DNA from: Ceratodon purpureus
Taxonomy: Eukaryota > Streptophyta > Bryopsida > Pseudoditrichales > Ditrichaceae
Reading direction: 5' to 3'
Assembly: GCA_014871385.1 (NCBI GenBank)
Contig: CM026429.1
Location: 10,569,640-10,633,639 of the forward strand
DNA: 64,000 nt
Shown here: piece after piece, positions 1 through 11,826 of the stretch
How positions within the stretch are numbered: position 1 is the first letter of the stretch
Layout of the letters: the number at the start of each line of letters is the position of its first letter
The notes under the pieces: generated by a model
The model's database searches: none
What the model was told of the DNA's origin: nothing
What the model saw: the letters and a program-made list of their open reading frames with translations, nothing else
Program-made: the position numbers and the translations under genes

Positions 1-1828
1 GCTTTTCAGGACATACAATGCTATTCTTGCATTTCCAAAGTGAGACAAATTTGAGAATCAATATAAGCAATTTAACCAAAAGATCTTTGAAAGTAGAGGG
101 CTACCAAAATCTTTACCAAATTTTGGGTTTGGAGAAGCAACAAATTGGAAGATTATAACATAAGAAGTTTGGAAGATTTGTGAATTTCTGAAATACTAAC
201 AGTGAGTTTCCGAGTTTGACTAAAAATTGCTAATTCAAAAATTTATAAAAACTTGGCAACTAAAGCTAATTATCTTCTCTAGTATATTAGGAACATGAAG
301 ATTTTTTTTAGATTTCTTCAAGTTACCAATTTGGAGAAAACGGGTTTGACATAAGTGTCACTCTAAATTTTATTTTTTTCAACATGGCACTTTTTGCAAA
401 ATTCAAAAGGGTTTCTGATAAATCCAAAATAGTGAAGCGATAAAAGAGTGGTCATACAAGCATTCCTAAGAAAAAAAATGCTAAAAAAATAAATCCACAA
501 TGAGAGATCTTCATTTTAGTTTTCAATGTGCTCAAAGTTTGGTAGAAACATTTTCACTGTAGAAACACTAACTTCACTGTAGAAACATAGGACCGACTCA
601 TGTTATTTTTTTTTTCTAAAATCAGGGCTTCACTTTTTCACCAACATTTTAGCGTATTCTTATTGCCAACTTGATTCTAAAGATGTTAGGAACAAAAAAC
701 ACTCAAATCCGACTCTTCTAGGGCATTTTACGGGGTTTTCAATTTCTTACGCAACCCAAAAGTGGTTGCTTCGTCCTTTAGGTGATTAATATAAGGTTTT
801 GTATCAATTTTCTAATCACATAAAAGGAATTTTTTATTTTAAATTTTATTACAAAACAAATTTTTATGAGCTACAAATACATTAATCGGTGCAAAATACC
901 TTGATATTATTAATGTGTAAGGATTATTTAATGTATAAATTTATAATGATGCATTAAAATGATTCTGGATTGCCGCCTTACATGTTAATGATTTGTAGTG
1001 ATCGATAAGCCACCAAATAATTTAGTTAATTTAGAATTTCAATTATGGAGTCATAAAAAGACTATTTATAAATTATTATTTTATTTCATAAATGATAAAG
1101 TTAAATTGGATATTTGGTGTACTTTTTTACAATGGTTCAAAATAGTATTATCTACGGTTATATTGACCAAATTATACAGTAGCTACTGCAAATCATTGCC
1201 ATCTCCAAAGCAAAAACATAAACATTTTTTATAAAAAATTATAAATATATATAGAGAATTAAAACAAATATATAATTTTTCTCTACAAAAGTGTTCTTAG
1301 AACAATCAAATAGTAAAATAGTGATAACTTCTAAGTAATTTGAATTATGATAACATTAATTTATTTTTATTTTTTCCAAAAACAAATTTCATATCAAGAA
1401 ATTATTGATTAGAAAAATACATGAATGAAAATGAAAATATACATATCATAAAAACATACAAAGAAATATATAAGAGATATATCATATGCCATAATCATTT
1501 TGTATTGGCTATGTTTGTTTTAGATTTCTATTTAGTATTTTGTAAATTAGACAAAAAAATTTAAATTAATTTAAATTTTAATATTTATGAGATTTTAGAA
1601 AAAAAAATCGATTTAATTTTTAAAGATAATCACAAATAATACAATTCTAATTTCCAAAATATATAATAAATAAACATAGAATTCCAAACAACATGTAAAA
1701 TCATCCTTGAAATTGTTGATAATATTGTGTGTTTGGAAAAGACATATAAAATAGGTTTCATGTGAGATCTCTTGTGGAATTTTGACATGAAGATGGACAT
1801 TTAGACTATTTTTATTTTTACGATATAA
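1..1828. other. AT-rich intergenic DNA
   Basis: No gene, RNA or complete mobile element is recognisable. The stretch is strongly AT-rich with many A and T runs. Open frames are short and low in complexity. Confidence 0.6.
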
Positions 1829-1849
1829 AATTGTTCAAAACTATATTTT

Positions 1850-2308
1850 GATACTAGCTCAGTGCTGTATCTCTTTCCCTTGGCCTCAGATGGTCTGGGA
1901 AGTGACTTCCGCTACAACCCTGGTTGTGCAAGGTTACTCTATCTACATTGACAGCTTTTAGTTGTTGGCTCTGTGCTTAATGCTAGATTAATTGGCAATT
2001 CTGCCTGGTTCAGGCTCTGTGCTGGATCTCTTTGCCTTGGCCTTGATTGGTCTGGGATTTGACTTTGGTTTCAACTCCGGTTGTACCTGGTCACACTGCT
2101 CCTTGTCTGTCTGCATTGACAGCTTTTGTTCTCTGTCTGCATTGATGGTTAACAATTTAGTTCTATGATAGTTTGGCTCCCTGCTATCTGTCCGGCTTCG
2201 GCCGTGGGCTCCCCGTCTGTGGGGGGCGTGACATCCCTCTGGGCCTTTCCGGGTTTTGCCCGTTTGTGTGTTCTTTCATTTCAATTAAGCCGAAGAGGCG
2301 TTTCTGAG
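1850..2308. mobile_element. Short non-LTR retroposon (SINE-like) with 21-bp target duplication
   Basis: A 459-bp GC-richer insert lies between two identical 21-bp direct repeats (1829-1849 and 2309-2329, beginning AATTGTTCAAAAC). Perfect duplications of this length are typical of target-primed retroposition, so the insertion is fairly young. Inside, a head unit of about 120 bp occurs twice: near 1857-1980 (GCTCAGTGCTGTATCTC) and near 2010-2130 (GCTCTGTGCTGGATCTC). The right part (2180-2308) is a GC-rich unique region ending in TTTCATTTCAATTAAGCCG and GAAGAGGC. No protein is encoded. The tail is not a clear poly(A), so the orientation is uncertain. It could be a dimeric SINE or a 3' piece of a larger non-LTR element. 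Confidence 0.65.
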
Positions 2309-2429
2309 AATTGTTCAAAACTATATTTTTTTTATCAACCAGTTCCACAATAAACCTTATATGAATTCTAATTAATATGTGTCTTTTCAAAACATTCAAC
2401 CATTTTTACCACTTAAAAGATTGTTTAAG

Positions 2430-2765
2430 TGCCCTTCTAGTGGTTTGAGTCATGGCACACCATTGAGGTGGTTGTGAGTTCGAATCTCTGTGCCGACGTG
2501 GTGCTTACCATCATGGTCCACCCAACTATGGTGGGGGGCCTTGAGACCTCTTTGTATGGGTACCCTAGAAGACCTTGGGGGAGATGACATATTGGTTGTC
2601 TTCAAGGCACTTAGTGTAGAAAAGTGTTTACCTTCAAAAGGGGGGAGTAGCTCTAGATTCATTATCCTTTGTCTAGAGGCCATCGGATTTGTGAATAGAA
2701 TGAACAAACACTATATTCACGTCGGCCTCTTCGGGGCCGGAGTTCTTCTTCTTTTATTGTCCTTT
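2430..2765 (+). mobile_element. tRNA-derived SINE
   Basis: The first 70 bases resemble a tRNA gene. They include a CTAGTGGTTTGAGTCATGG stretch in the place of box A and GTGAGTTCGAATCTC matching the RNA polymerase III box B (GGTTCGANNCC type). A GC-richer body of about 250 bp with no coding potential follows. It ends near a GCCTCTTCGGGGC stretch and then TTCTTCTTCTTTT. The body shares with the neighbouring retroposon at 1850-2308 an inverted form of the GAAGAGGC tail block. No convincing target duplication was found, so the right end is approximate. A diverged tRNA pseudogene followed by unrelated sequence is the alternative. Confidence 0.5.
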
Positions 2766-5246
2766 GAAATTCTCCAATTATGTAATACATATCTTTTGAC
2801 ATATAATGTGAAGTATAAAATATGAAATTGGAATCTAAAATCAATATAATCTATGCAAAACAGCTTTGGCGCGTCATGAAAATTTTACATATTTTCATGT
2901 GTTTCTTATAAAATGTATACATACATTCATTATTTTCTTTAATTGTAGAAAATTCACAATTTGAAAATAAAAAATAAATTTAAGTCTTAAAATTTATCAT
3001 ATCTTAACGTAAATTACTTAGAAGGTGTATCTACCTTATCATTGGAATAATACCTTGAAATAGGTCTAGGGGTGGAACAATCATATACGAATTCACGTTG
3101 GTCTCCTTAAAAGACCAATTTTTTTTCTTTTCATTTGATCATGGATTTTGAGCCTATAACACCTTAAAATCTCTACCGCAATTAAACAATAAAAAAGTGA
3201 CAACAAAAAGACACTAGCAATAAAAACCACTATGGTACTAAAGGCGCCAGGGTACCTAACCCTCAGGGCACCCGACTGTCCGATTCTCGGGACTTGACTA
3301 TAAGATAGACGTGAAAGTCACTGTCCATTTTTTCATCCTACTAAGTTGCTATGTTAACAATCTGTTGCTATGGGATTTTCTGCTGGTCACGCTACTCAGA
3401 CTGTGTCTAACTGTGTTGTTGTCTGTGTGGTGAGGTTGTGTTGTGTTGGTAATGGGTTGTAAAAGGAAGTCTTCTTGGTGTGTTGTTGGTGTCTTGATCC
3501 TTGGCTTGTGCTACTCGGGAGTGAGGAAGTTGCATTCGATTGGAGTTGAGGTGTCTTGATGACACGCCTCTTCTTGAGCGCTCCTTAACTTTCGAAGGTG
3601 CGATGGCGACCGTCTCCCCGAATGCCGATTGGTTCCTTGGTTTGTCCCGATCTTCCTCTGCCCGTAGGTCTTATTCTCTCTTGCTCTTGTAGGTGGTTGG
3701 GGACTTGAAACTTGTCTGCATGCATTCTAACAGACTAACGTGGATCTGGTATCTTCATGTGAAATAAGTACTTACTGTTCAAGGCAAGCCCTATCTCTTC
3801 AAAATTGACGTGACCTATGATGATACACAAGATGCTTAAATGGAAATAAGAGAGGAGGTTCGGGTTTGGAGTGGGTTGAGGAGACTGGTGGGTTTGGTGC
3901 CGTCGCACGGAATTTTGAGCTCTAACACTAATGATTAGTGACGTAGTAATTTTTTATGTTTTTTTTTGTTTTTTATTTTTATATTTTAAGATAAAAATAT
4001 TAAGAACTATAACTTTGAGATTCAATTTTAAAATTAGATTCGATTCAACTAAAGTATGTGGTGGCCTATTAGCCATTGTAGGCCTGCAACTCCAATGTTG
4101 TCAATTTTCCATCAAAGTCATTTTAAAAACTACTATTTATAATCAAAAGTGAAATAACTAAAGTAAAGTTTTTTTGCATCTCCAACCTTAGGATCTTAGC
4201 CAAAATTTAGAAGATCATGCATTAAAAAATTCAATCAATTCAACCGCAAAGATTAGATGATTATTAGAGTAAGTTTATTTTTTTATTTTTTTTATCATTG
4301 CAAAATAAGATTAGCAGACTTTGAATTCTCACTGTGTCAAAATTAAGTTGGAGGTTTTATACTAGTGTGGTGTACATAATGTTACTCAATTGTTACTATA
4401 AAGTTACAAAGGGATGTAGCATTGTGAAAGGAATATAAATTCCTATCATTATTATTACTCACTTGATTGTTTTTAAAACTCATATATTTTTAGAACATGT
4501 ATCCATGTAGTCAAAGTAGCAGGAAAGAACAAAGAACAATATCTTTATCTTTTGTGTCATAAAGAAATCCTTTTCGCGTCTTTAGTAAAACTTTGAAATT
4601 TATGGAATTAAATAATTTAATAGAAAATATTTTTATTTTAATAATCTCAAAGCAATCATGTTAGTTATTTGTATTAATAAAATCTCAAAAGTTATTGAGG
4701 GGTGTATAAAAAATTTGGAATTGTTTGACTAGTAGAGAATTTGCTCTGGCCACCATAAAGACTTTTTTCCAATGCCTCATGCAAAAAAATTGTATTCCAA
4801 CAAATCTCTTGCAATTCCATACATCTACAAATTTATTCCCAAAATCACATCCAAAATTGAAATTGTAGGAACTTGTCCGGAATTTCAAAAAACCCATTAT
4901 AGATTATGAATGAATCTAATCATTTTTCTTGGTCATTTTTGCTTATATTTTATGTCCATCTAATTTTTTTAACTCTTGTGCTTCTTGGCTGCAATTTCTA
5001 AGATGCACATTTTATATTAGATTGATTTGTATGTTTTATAAAGTATAACATGAAAGTTAACATCAAGGTGGACACCTTTTCAAATTAGGTAAAATAATAT
5101 TGTATTAGGAAATTTTCATATTAGCTACATCTACTTTTGAACCAATCTTCAAATAAAATTTGTTGATTTGAACATACAATTAGCTTCTACAGATAATTCT
5201 TTAATATTTGATTTTAAATTATTGGGAACCAATATAGCCATTCCAA
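2766..5246. other. Intergenic DNA with a GC-richer unknown segment
   Basis: Mostly AT-rich with no gene. The part from about 3230 to 3910 is richer in G and C and of a different texture. It is bracketed by two similar strings, ATTTTGAGCCTATAACACC near 3144 and ATTTTGAGCTCTAACAC near 3912. It may be a decayed insertion, but no family could be assigned. Confidence 0.4.
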
Positions 5247-5262
5247 TGACAGAGATATTTCA
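5247..5262. repeat. LINE target-site duplication, left copy
   Basis: TGACAGAGATATTTCA is repeated exactly at 11811-11826. The two copies bracket the LINE, next to its poly(A) tail on this side. Confidence 0.93.
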
Positions 5263-5460
5263 TTTTTTAATTTTTTTTTGAAACAAATGAAAGGAATTTC
5301 ATTGCAAAAAGTAGCACAAAACAGACCGGGCCAGCCACAAGTGGCCTGGCCCGCAAACCAAACAGACCAAGACCCGACACAGGGAGGGGGGAGAACAAGC
5401 CACAAGGCAAAGAGCGCAGAGAGGGGCGGAGCCCCCCCCCCGGCCCTGCCGGGACAAGGC

Positions 5461-8400
5461 TCACGGGGGCTGAAAAACGAAGCCTTCCATAGGCGCCGAG
5501 AGCACCCACCGAGGTTTCCCGAGCCCCATGGAAGCAAAAATGCCGAAACGACACCTCCTATCTATAAAAAGCCCCAGACTAGCAGACCAAGGCTCCTTAT
5601 CCCCAGGCCTAATCCTCGTGAGATTGTCCCATTCCACACGTCTATAATCGATGATCCCCGTCCACACCTGTTGCAGTAGCTTCGCTGGAGGCCATCGCTG
5701 GTTGTTGAATACAATGTCGTTCCGCTCAATCCTCAATGTCCATAGGACAACAGAGCGTAATTCTAGCCAAATCCGTTTGAAGGCATCGAATTTGCGAGGG
5801 ATGCGATCAGAGAAGATACCTTGCTTCCACGAGAGGGATTGCCAGGGTCCTCTCACATCCTTCCCCTTCACCAGCTGGTTCACGATGTGAATAGCGAACT
5901 GCCACGCCCTTTGCGAAGACTCAGACTCCCAAAACCGGTGAAGAACCGATTCCTCCGAGCCACGGGGGCAAACAAGGCTCCGGATGTCCACGTTGCCATC
6001 AATGCGTCCACGCCAGTGGTTGACCGCCACGGCCCTATGCCAGATCAACCACATCAAACCCAATTCCTTTCGAGTTCTCTCCTTGGGCCACATTGTTTTC
6101 CACAAGAAGCGGTAGTCCCCTGGTAGCACCCCGCTCCACTTCCGAACAACAGGGTTCTGAACAACGTGGTGCTTCTTCAAGAGCTCTCGTCCCTTGGCCG
6201 CTATATACCCCATGAGGTACATGGGATTCTTCCCATTAGGCCACTCAAATTTGTTCGGATCCCATCTAAGAGAATCCACTCGGCCATAATAGAGGCGGAC
6301 AAGGGCCCGCTGCGCACCTCGAGCCATGTGCGTGAGTGTCACTCGGTGAAAGGTCCCCCTCCGATTAACGAGTTGGAGGTCCTCTTCATCAGGAGGAACC
6401 TCCCGCAGGGTGTAAGAAGCCGCGAGGACGGAGAATCTTTGGCCCGCGTATGGCTCCAGCCACTGCTGGACTGGTTCCCCGATTTGTATTATGGCCCCTA
6501 CAGGAACTTGTGTGACTGCCATCGGCTCGTCCTCTCCTGCACCAAACCATCCAACCCACTCTCCCGGTTGAGCAAGCGGAGGTTCCTTGCCAAGAAGATC
6601 GCTCCATTGGCTGCTTAAGGCCGTAACCAGTGCGTGCCATGCTCCAGCTTCCCCGGGCAGCATGCCATAGCGCACGCTCACTTCGTCCAAGCTGAGAAAT
6701 CGATCAGTAGTCCACGCATCCCTTACCTGCCTCAGACTTCGTTTGTGCAGCGCTGCCGCTCGGGTTCTTGAAAAGCCTGGGCCTATGGCCGACACAAAAG
6801 CCGACCACCAAAGAGGTTCTGAGAGGACATCTTCTGGCACCTTGGGCCGAACCGGGAGCAACTCCGACCTCAGTTTCCTCCATGCTGTACCGACTGTGTT
6901 CCAGGTTTTGAAACCTCTGTGCGCCTCGAAGTTTGGCCTGGTAAAGTATTCCAAGCTCGGGGACCATTGGCCTCCCTGGTACGGCTGGAATCTACTCAAG
7001 CGGTGTCTGAGCATAATATGCAGATTGGATGCTCCAGGTTCACAGGCTTTCATTATCCATTTAACCATAAGGGCGGCCATGGCATCTTCAGAATTGATAA
7101 TGTTGAGCCCCCCCTTATCCTTATGCTGGCAACACTAGATCTTCGACACTTTGGTCCTTGCACGGTGCATGGCACCAGACCACATGAAGTTGTGGATGGC
7201 ATTCGTGGCTTTCGTCACCCCAGCTTTAGTACCACCCCAGATGGAAACAAAATACATAATAGAGGAGAGTAGAACACTGTTCACAATCACCCCTCTGCCT
7301 GTAGAATTAATTTTTGTAGTACACCAGTACTGCAGCTTCTTCATAACTCGGTCTCTCAGGAATTGGTCCATCGAGCTAGTTGACAGGTGCATCCCAAACG
7401 GGGTCCCCAGGAGTTTACTAACGTTCTCTCCTTCTACCCAGACGATGTTGAGCTGCGAAGTCCAAGGGGGCCGCGGTGCTCCATCCGCCGAGCTCCAGTA
7501 CCCACAGGACTTGTTCCAATTGAGGACAAGTCCTGAGGCAAAGCAGAAGCCATCCAGCGTTGCAACCAGAGCCTTGACCGGCACCTCCTCCCCGAGCAGG
7601 GTGAAGGAGGTGTCGTCTGCAAATTGGGCGAGCACCTGTTGCCGAGTCCCGCCAGGGAGCCGAATGCCTTGGACCAGACCGGAAGCCACATCCGCTTTCA
7701 CCATAGCGTTGAGGGCCTCGGCCACAATGAGAAAAAGGTAGGGTGCGAGGGGGCAACCCTAACGCACCCCACGCTGAATCTGAAATAACGGGGATTGGGA
7801 TCCATTTACTTTGACAGCGGCTGCGGCGTCTGTAAACAACAGTTGCGTCATTTGAATGAACTCCACTGGAAGCCCAATTTTTGCCATAGCCCGAAACAGG
7901 AATGACCAATCCACCATGTCATAAGCCTTCGAAAAGTCGAGCTTCAAGAAGATCAATGCCTGTTTCGAGTGCTCAGCCCAAGCCATCGTTTCATGGGTTA
8001 GAAGAATGTTATCTAGGATAAAGCGCATGGGAAGGAACGCTGACTGGTCGAAGTCGATGACCTCCATCAGAACCGGTTGGAGACGGATCTGCAAAGCCTT
8101 TGCGAACACTTTGTATGTGACGTTTAAAAGGATTATCGGCCGCCAGTTAGTTAGCTTCTTCCTAACATCTCCTTTGTGAAGGAGCGAGATGAGGCCTCGT
8201 GTAACTCCTGGCGGCAGCCTCTGGTCAATCATGGCCTGAGCCACCATGGCGGTGTAGTCCCCTTTAATGGTGTCCCAAAAAAGTTTAAAGAACTCCGAGA
8301 TAACCCCGTCTGGGCCCGGGGCATTACCCGAGGCCATGCTTTTTACCGCCTTGCCGAGTTCTTCTTCTGAGAGAGGGAGGCTAAGGGCCTTCTTCAACTG

Positions 8401-9764
8401 TTCGGGCACCTTCTCCCTGAGGCAAGCCAGAGCTCTGTCAGCAGCCGCTGCTTGTTCAGGGGAGCTAGCGGGGGCGCGGTACAGCTTTGAGTAATAATCC
8501 GAGCAAGCTGCCTCCAAACCCGCTTGGTCGGAGCAAGTTGTACCGTCCTCTAATTCCAGCTCAGTAATGTTCGAGGCTCCAGTGTGTGGGCGAGAGGCGC
8601 GGAAGAATTCCTTGGAGCAGGAGTCGCCAACTCTCTTCCACTTGACTCTGCTCCTAATCCTCTGTCCCTCTACCTGGTACTTCTCAAAGTCACCGAGCTT
8701 TTCCCTGGTTAAAGTAACCTGTTCCTGCAATGAGCCATCCTGAGGGTTGGCATGTAAGGCCGCCTGGTCCCTGGCCAGCTGTTGCCTCAGCAATAGTTCC
8801 GCGGCCTTGCGTTCCAAGGCTTTTTGCACACAGAAAGCCCAGTAAAATTTGACCACCTTCCGTAACTTGCCAGTGAAGCCCAAGAGGGCATTAGTTTCCC
8901 ATATTTTCTTCACGCCCTCCTTAACCTTGTCATTGGTGACGTAAAAGGCGTTCATCTTATAAGCCGACTGTTTTTGCCTTGTAGGTAGAAGCTGGACCGA
9001 GTGGCTCACCGGGAGGTGATCAGAATGCCGGCAGTTGCCATAGATGAAGTACGCCGTGACTGGAGAGGGCCCAGCCCCAACTTGAGAGAAGGAATAACAC
9101 CGATCTAGTCGGGCCATCAAGCGCGGGCCCGCTCTGTGCCCGTTGTGCCAGGAAAAGCGAATCCTTCCTGAGGTCGGGAAGTCTTCTCCCACGGCCAACG
9201 CATCCTTTAGCAGAGAAAATACACGGCTTTCTCCGGCCGAAATAATATTGCCTATGGGGTTGGACTTGTCCCTCAATCTTTCCACAAAGTTCGAGTCGCC
9301 GCAGAGAATCCACCTACAGTCTCTCTCCAACGTCCCGAGGAGCTCTTCCCACAGAGCGCATCTCTCGTGGGGCCTGGTCGAGGCATAAATGTTGGCGATG
9401 GAAATACCCCCCCCCCTTGGCAAGCCGGAGAGACGAACCCACTGGGCTCTCCCACAGGGGGTGGAGCCAGTATGAGAAATAAGATGGGAGATGCGTGGTG
9501 AAACCCACATGCAGACGCCTCCTGTCCCGGCCCTTTCATCCCCCACCCGTGACCAAATCCAACAGCTGCTTCCAGTCCGACAAATGTTGCTTGGGGCCAG
9601 AAGTTGTTTTTGAGAGATTCCAGCTTCGACCCTCTCAAATGGTGCTCCTGAAAGCATAAGATCTCCGTTTCTGCAAGTAATGGCATGAAATAATTTTTAA
9701 CTATACCTACTTTCAAAGGGTCGTTAATCCCTTGTACGTTTTGTGTGATAGTTGTAATCTTCAT
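5461..9764 (-). pseudogene. LINE ORF2: endonuclease and reverse transcriptase (broken)
   Basis: This is the replicative protein of the LINE. It nicks the target DNA and copies the RNA in place. Starting at the ATG at 9764, the APE-type endonuclease shows QNVQGIN, QEHHLRG, WILCGDSNF, a RLDR motif and HSDHLPVS. The reverse transcriptase follows with NAPGPDG, NWRPIILLN, KLDFSKAYD and the catalytic FADDTSF (YxDD variant). A zf-RVT-like region near 5900-6050 contains SLVCPRGSEESVLHRF, with some of the expected cysteines missing. Breaks: one frameshift near 9530-9560 next to a G run; a TAG at 7759-7761 in the QRGVR/GCPLAPY block, where the family has Gln; and a TAG at 7135-7137, where the family usually has Trp. 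Both stops fit single C-to-T or G-to-A transitions. No RNase H domain was recognised. It ends at 5461. Confidence 0.9.
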
Positions 9765-11738
9765 GGATGAGGTTGGGGTTGGGGGTTGTCCGGAAACAGC
9801 TCCGTGTTGCTTAATCCAGTTCCATCCTCATCTCTCCTCGGTGTGACGCGGCTCTGGCTCAGAAGGAGTGACCTTCTACGTTGAGCTGACTCGGAGATTG
9901 CCTCTCTGCGAGCTAATTGGTTCGGCGTGAGCCTCTCCTTACGAGACTGCGGTGTGCACTCAGGGCCTCCTTGCCTCTGACGCAACCAGTCAAAGAATTC
10001 AGCTTGCAGGTCGTCCGGGATACCGCTCCGAGCAGGGGTATGCGGGGTGGTGACACCTGAGGGTGCAAGCGCCTGATCGCCAGGAGGGGCAAGCACTCGG
10101 AGGTGTGAGGGGTATGCCTGGGAGGCTGTGCCCCCACTAACGGCGTGCAGCCCAGACTCTGACGTTGCTGCTAAAGCGTTAAGGTCTAATTGTCTTCCCC
10201 CGGGCGAGCCATTTTCCCCTATGTTGGCAGCTGGAGGGGGGGCGGGGGCATGAGGTCACCAGGGGATCGCTGCGCTAGCCGAATTTGCCCTGCTAGGCCA
10301 AAGAGACCCTGGCTCAGGTTCCTGCCCCCAGCATCTTCAGCTTGTTGCGTAAGCTGGATCAAGAGGGCGTCGATCTCCATTTCCGAGCTGGTGTCAACTG
10401 CCGGGTCAGCTTGAGTCACAGAGGGACTCGGGATGCTGGGGCTCGGGCCTGCAGCGCACACTGACTCACTTGGAGCCGGGGCTGCAGCAGGCGTGCTACT
10501 CGATGGAACCCGCAGGCCATTAAAGTCCACGGGTGCTGCTCGCGGTAGTTCGGAGATGCTCTGTCCCCCACCGCATGGGGGCCGGGCCGTCCTTGGCCGG
10601 GCTGCCCCTCTCATGGCAGGGTGCTGTCGATGGAAAACTGGTGTCGCCGAGGACACCGGCTGCTGCTTCACTCGTACTCCGACTTGTGGAGCAGATCTGC
10701 TTGATGTGACCTCGATCGTACTCCTTCTCGTACTCTTCTTACTGCGTTGCACTTTCTCCCAACCATTCCACTCATACTCGGGGGTCTCTCGAGACTCCCC
10801 GTTTGAGTGGTGGTTTTCCGATCGGCTGTCTGGTTCTGTGTGTCCGGATGATTCGTCGCTATCCAGGAGAATGGTGGGATTACTCCCGTCTAAAGGTGGA
10901 GGGAGAGGAGGGTCGGTCGGAGGGACCGTTGCAACATCCTCCGATCCATTCTCCCCTTCACCTGATTTGGTTTTGAGCGCAGCGCTATCGCAATCCTTCC
11001 CGTCCTCTGAGCTTTGCGGCCACTTGAAAATGGGGCATTCCTTAATCAGATGCTCCGTGGAGTGGCAGAGCCTGCACCTGATGGGCAGGTTACAATAATC
11101 CACGGAGATCAACACCTTCTCCTTCGTACTTTCATTCGTGATAGAGAGTTGCGTGATCCACCCTGCCCCTGTCTGCAATGCCACGCAGAAGCGTTGGTCT
11201 GCTACCAGCGCATTCCGCTTGTCATTGCCCAGCAGTTCTCCGAGGCCTCCCGCGATCTCATTAGCAACTCCTAGGAATTCCCCGGGATGCCTCTTAAGGT
11301 CACCCATGTCGGGACCTTGAGGCGAGTCGGGTGACTTGCGTTGAAGCCTGTTGCCCAAGTCTGCAAGATGCATGTACCCCACCGCGATCGGTGTGGGGTA
11401 CGCATTAGCAGCTTTTGGGTGGCCACAGATTGGCGCGTCAACACCTGGAAGAAACCTTGGCCGAGATCCCTCCCGAGTCCGACCCATTCGCCAATTTCCT
11501 CCCTCAAAGCAGCAACCCATTTAGTCAAATTTATTTGGGGCTGCCTCCCCCCAACAAAGTACGCGACAACTGCATGACTCTGCAACCGATCCGTTTCTTT
11601 CCGCACAATCTTTTGATCGACCTTCACTTCTAATGCGGTGTTACAGATCAGGAACCCTGTGGAACTCCTCGCATAACCCACCGGCAACTTCTCGCCTGGG
11701 GTGGCCACAGTAGGGTGAATCGCTGCGTGACGCCCCAT
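9761..11738 (-). pseudogene. LINE ORF1: RNA-binding protein (broken)
   Basis: This is the nucleic-acid-binding partner of ORF2. A DUF4283-like domain spans about 11280-11640 (AVVAYFVGGRQPQINLTKW, then LKVPTWVTLRGIP). After a frameshift near 11280 it continues with GEFLGVANEIAGGLGELL, and then a CX2CX4HX4C knuckle (CRLCHSTEHLIKEC). A long Ser/Pro-rich tail follows, with a second frameshift at a G/C run near 10245, and the tail then ends NPQPQPHP. The stop TGA (9761-9763) overlaps the ORF2 start as ATGA. The start is taken as the ATG at 11738, because it is the first inside the element. An in-frame ATG at 11837 lies in the flanking host DNA. Confidence 0.8.
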
Positions 11739-11810
11739 ACTCGTGACCGCCGCTACGAGTTCCGGCTCGACTACGTCCTTCCGGTCAAGCTTACTCTGTT
11801 CCAGATCTAG

Positions 11811-11826
11811 TGACAGAGATATTTCA
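11811..11826. repeat. LINE target-site duplication, right copy
   Basis: Exact copy of TGACAGAGATATTTCA at 5247-5262, at the 5' end of the LINE. Confidence 0.93.

Larger units (their letters stand above)
5263..11810 (-). mobile_element. L1-type LINE, near complete, with poly(A) tail
   Basis: A 6548-bp non-LTR retrotransposon read on the minus strand. It has ORF1 (DUF4283-like domain, CCHC knuckle), ORF2 (endonuclease, reverse transcriptase, zf-RVT-like tail), a GC-rich 3' region and a poly(A) tract (5263-5279, seen as T on the plus strand). Perfect 16-bp target duplications flank it, so the insertion is fairly recent. The 5' end lies only 72 bases before the first internal ORF1 methionine, so the copy is either slightly 5'-truncated or has a very short leader. 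At least three frameshifts and two in-frame TAG codons show that it cannot now make its own proteins. It is clearly GC-richer than its AT-rich surroundings. Confidence 0.95.

Noticed and set aside
5278-7741. Plus-strand frames across the LINE
   Set aside because: They are antisense shadows of ORF2, which has clear reverse transcriptase motifs on the minus strand.
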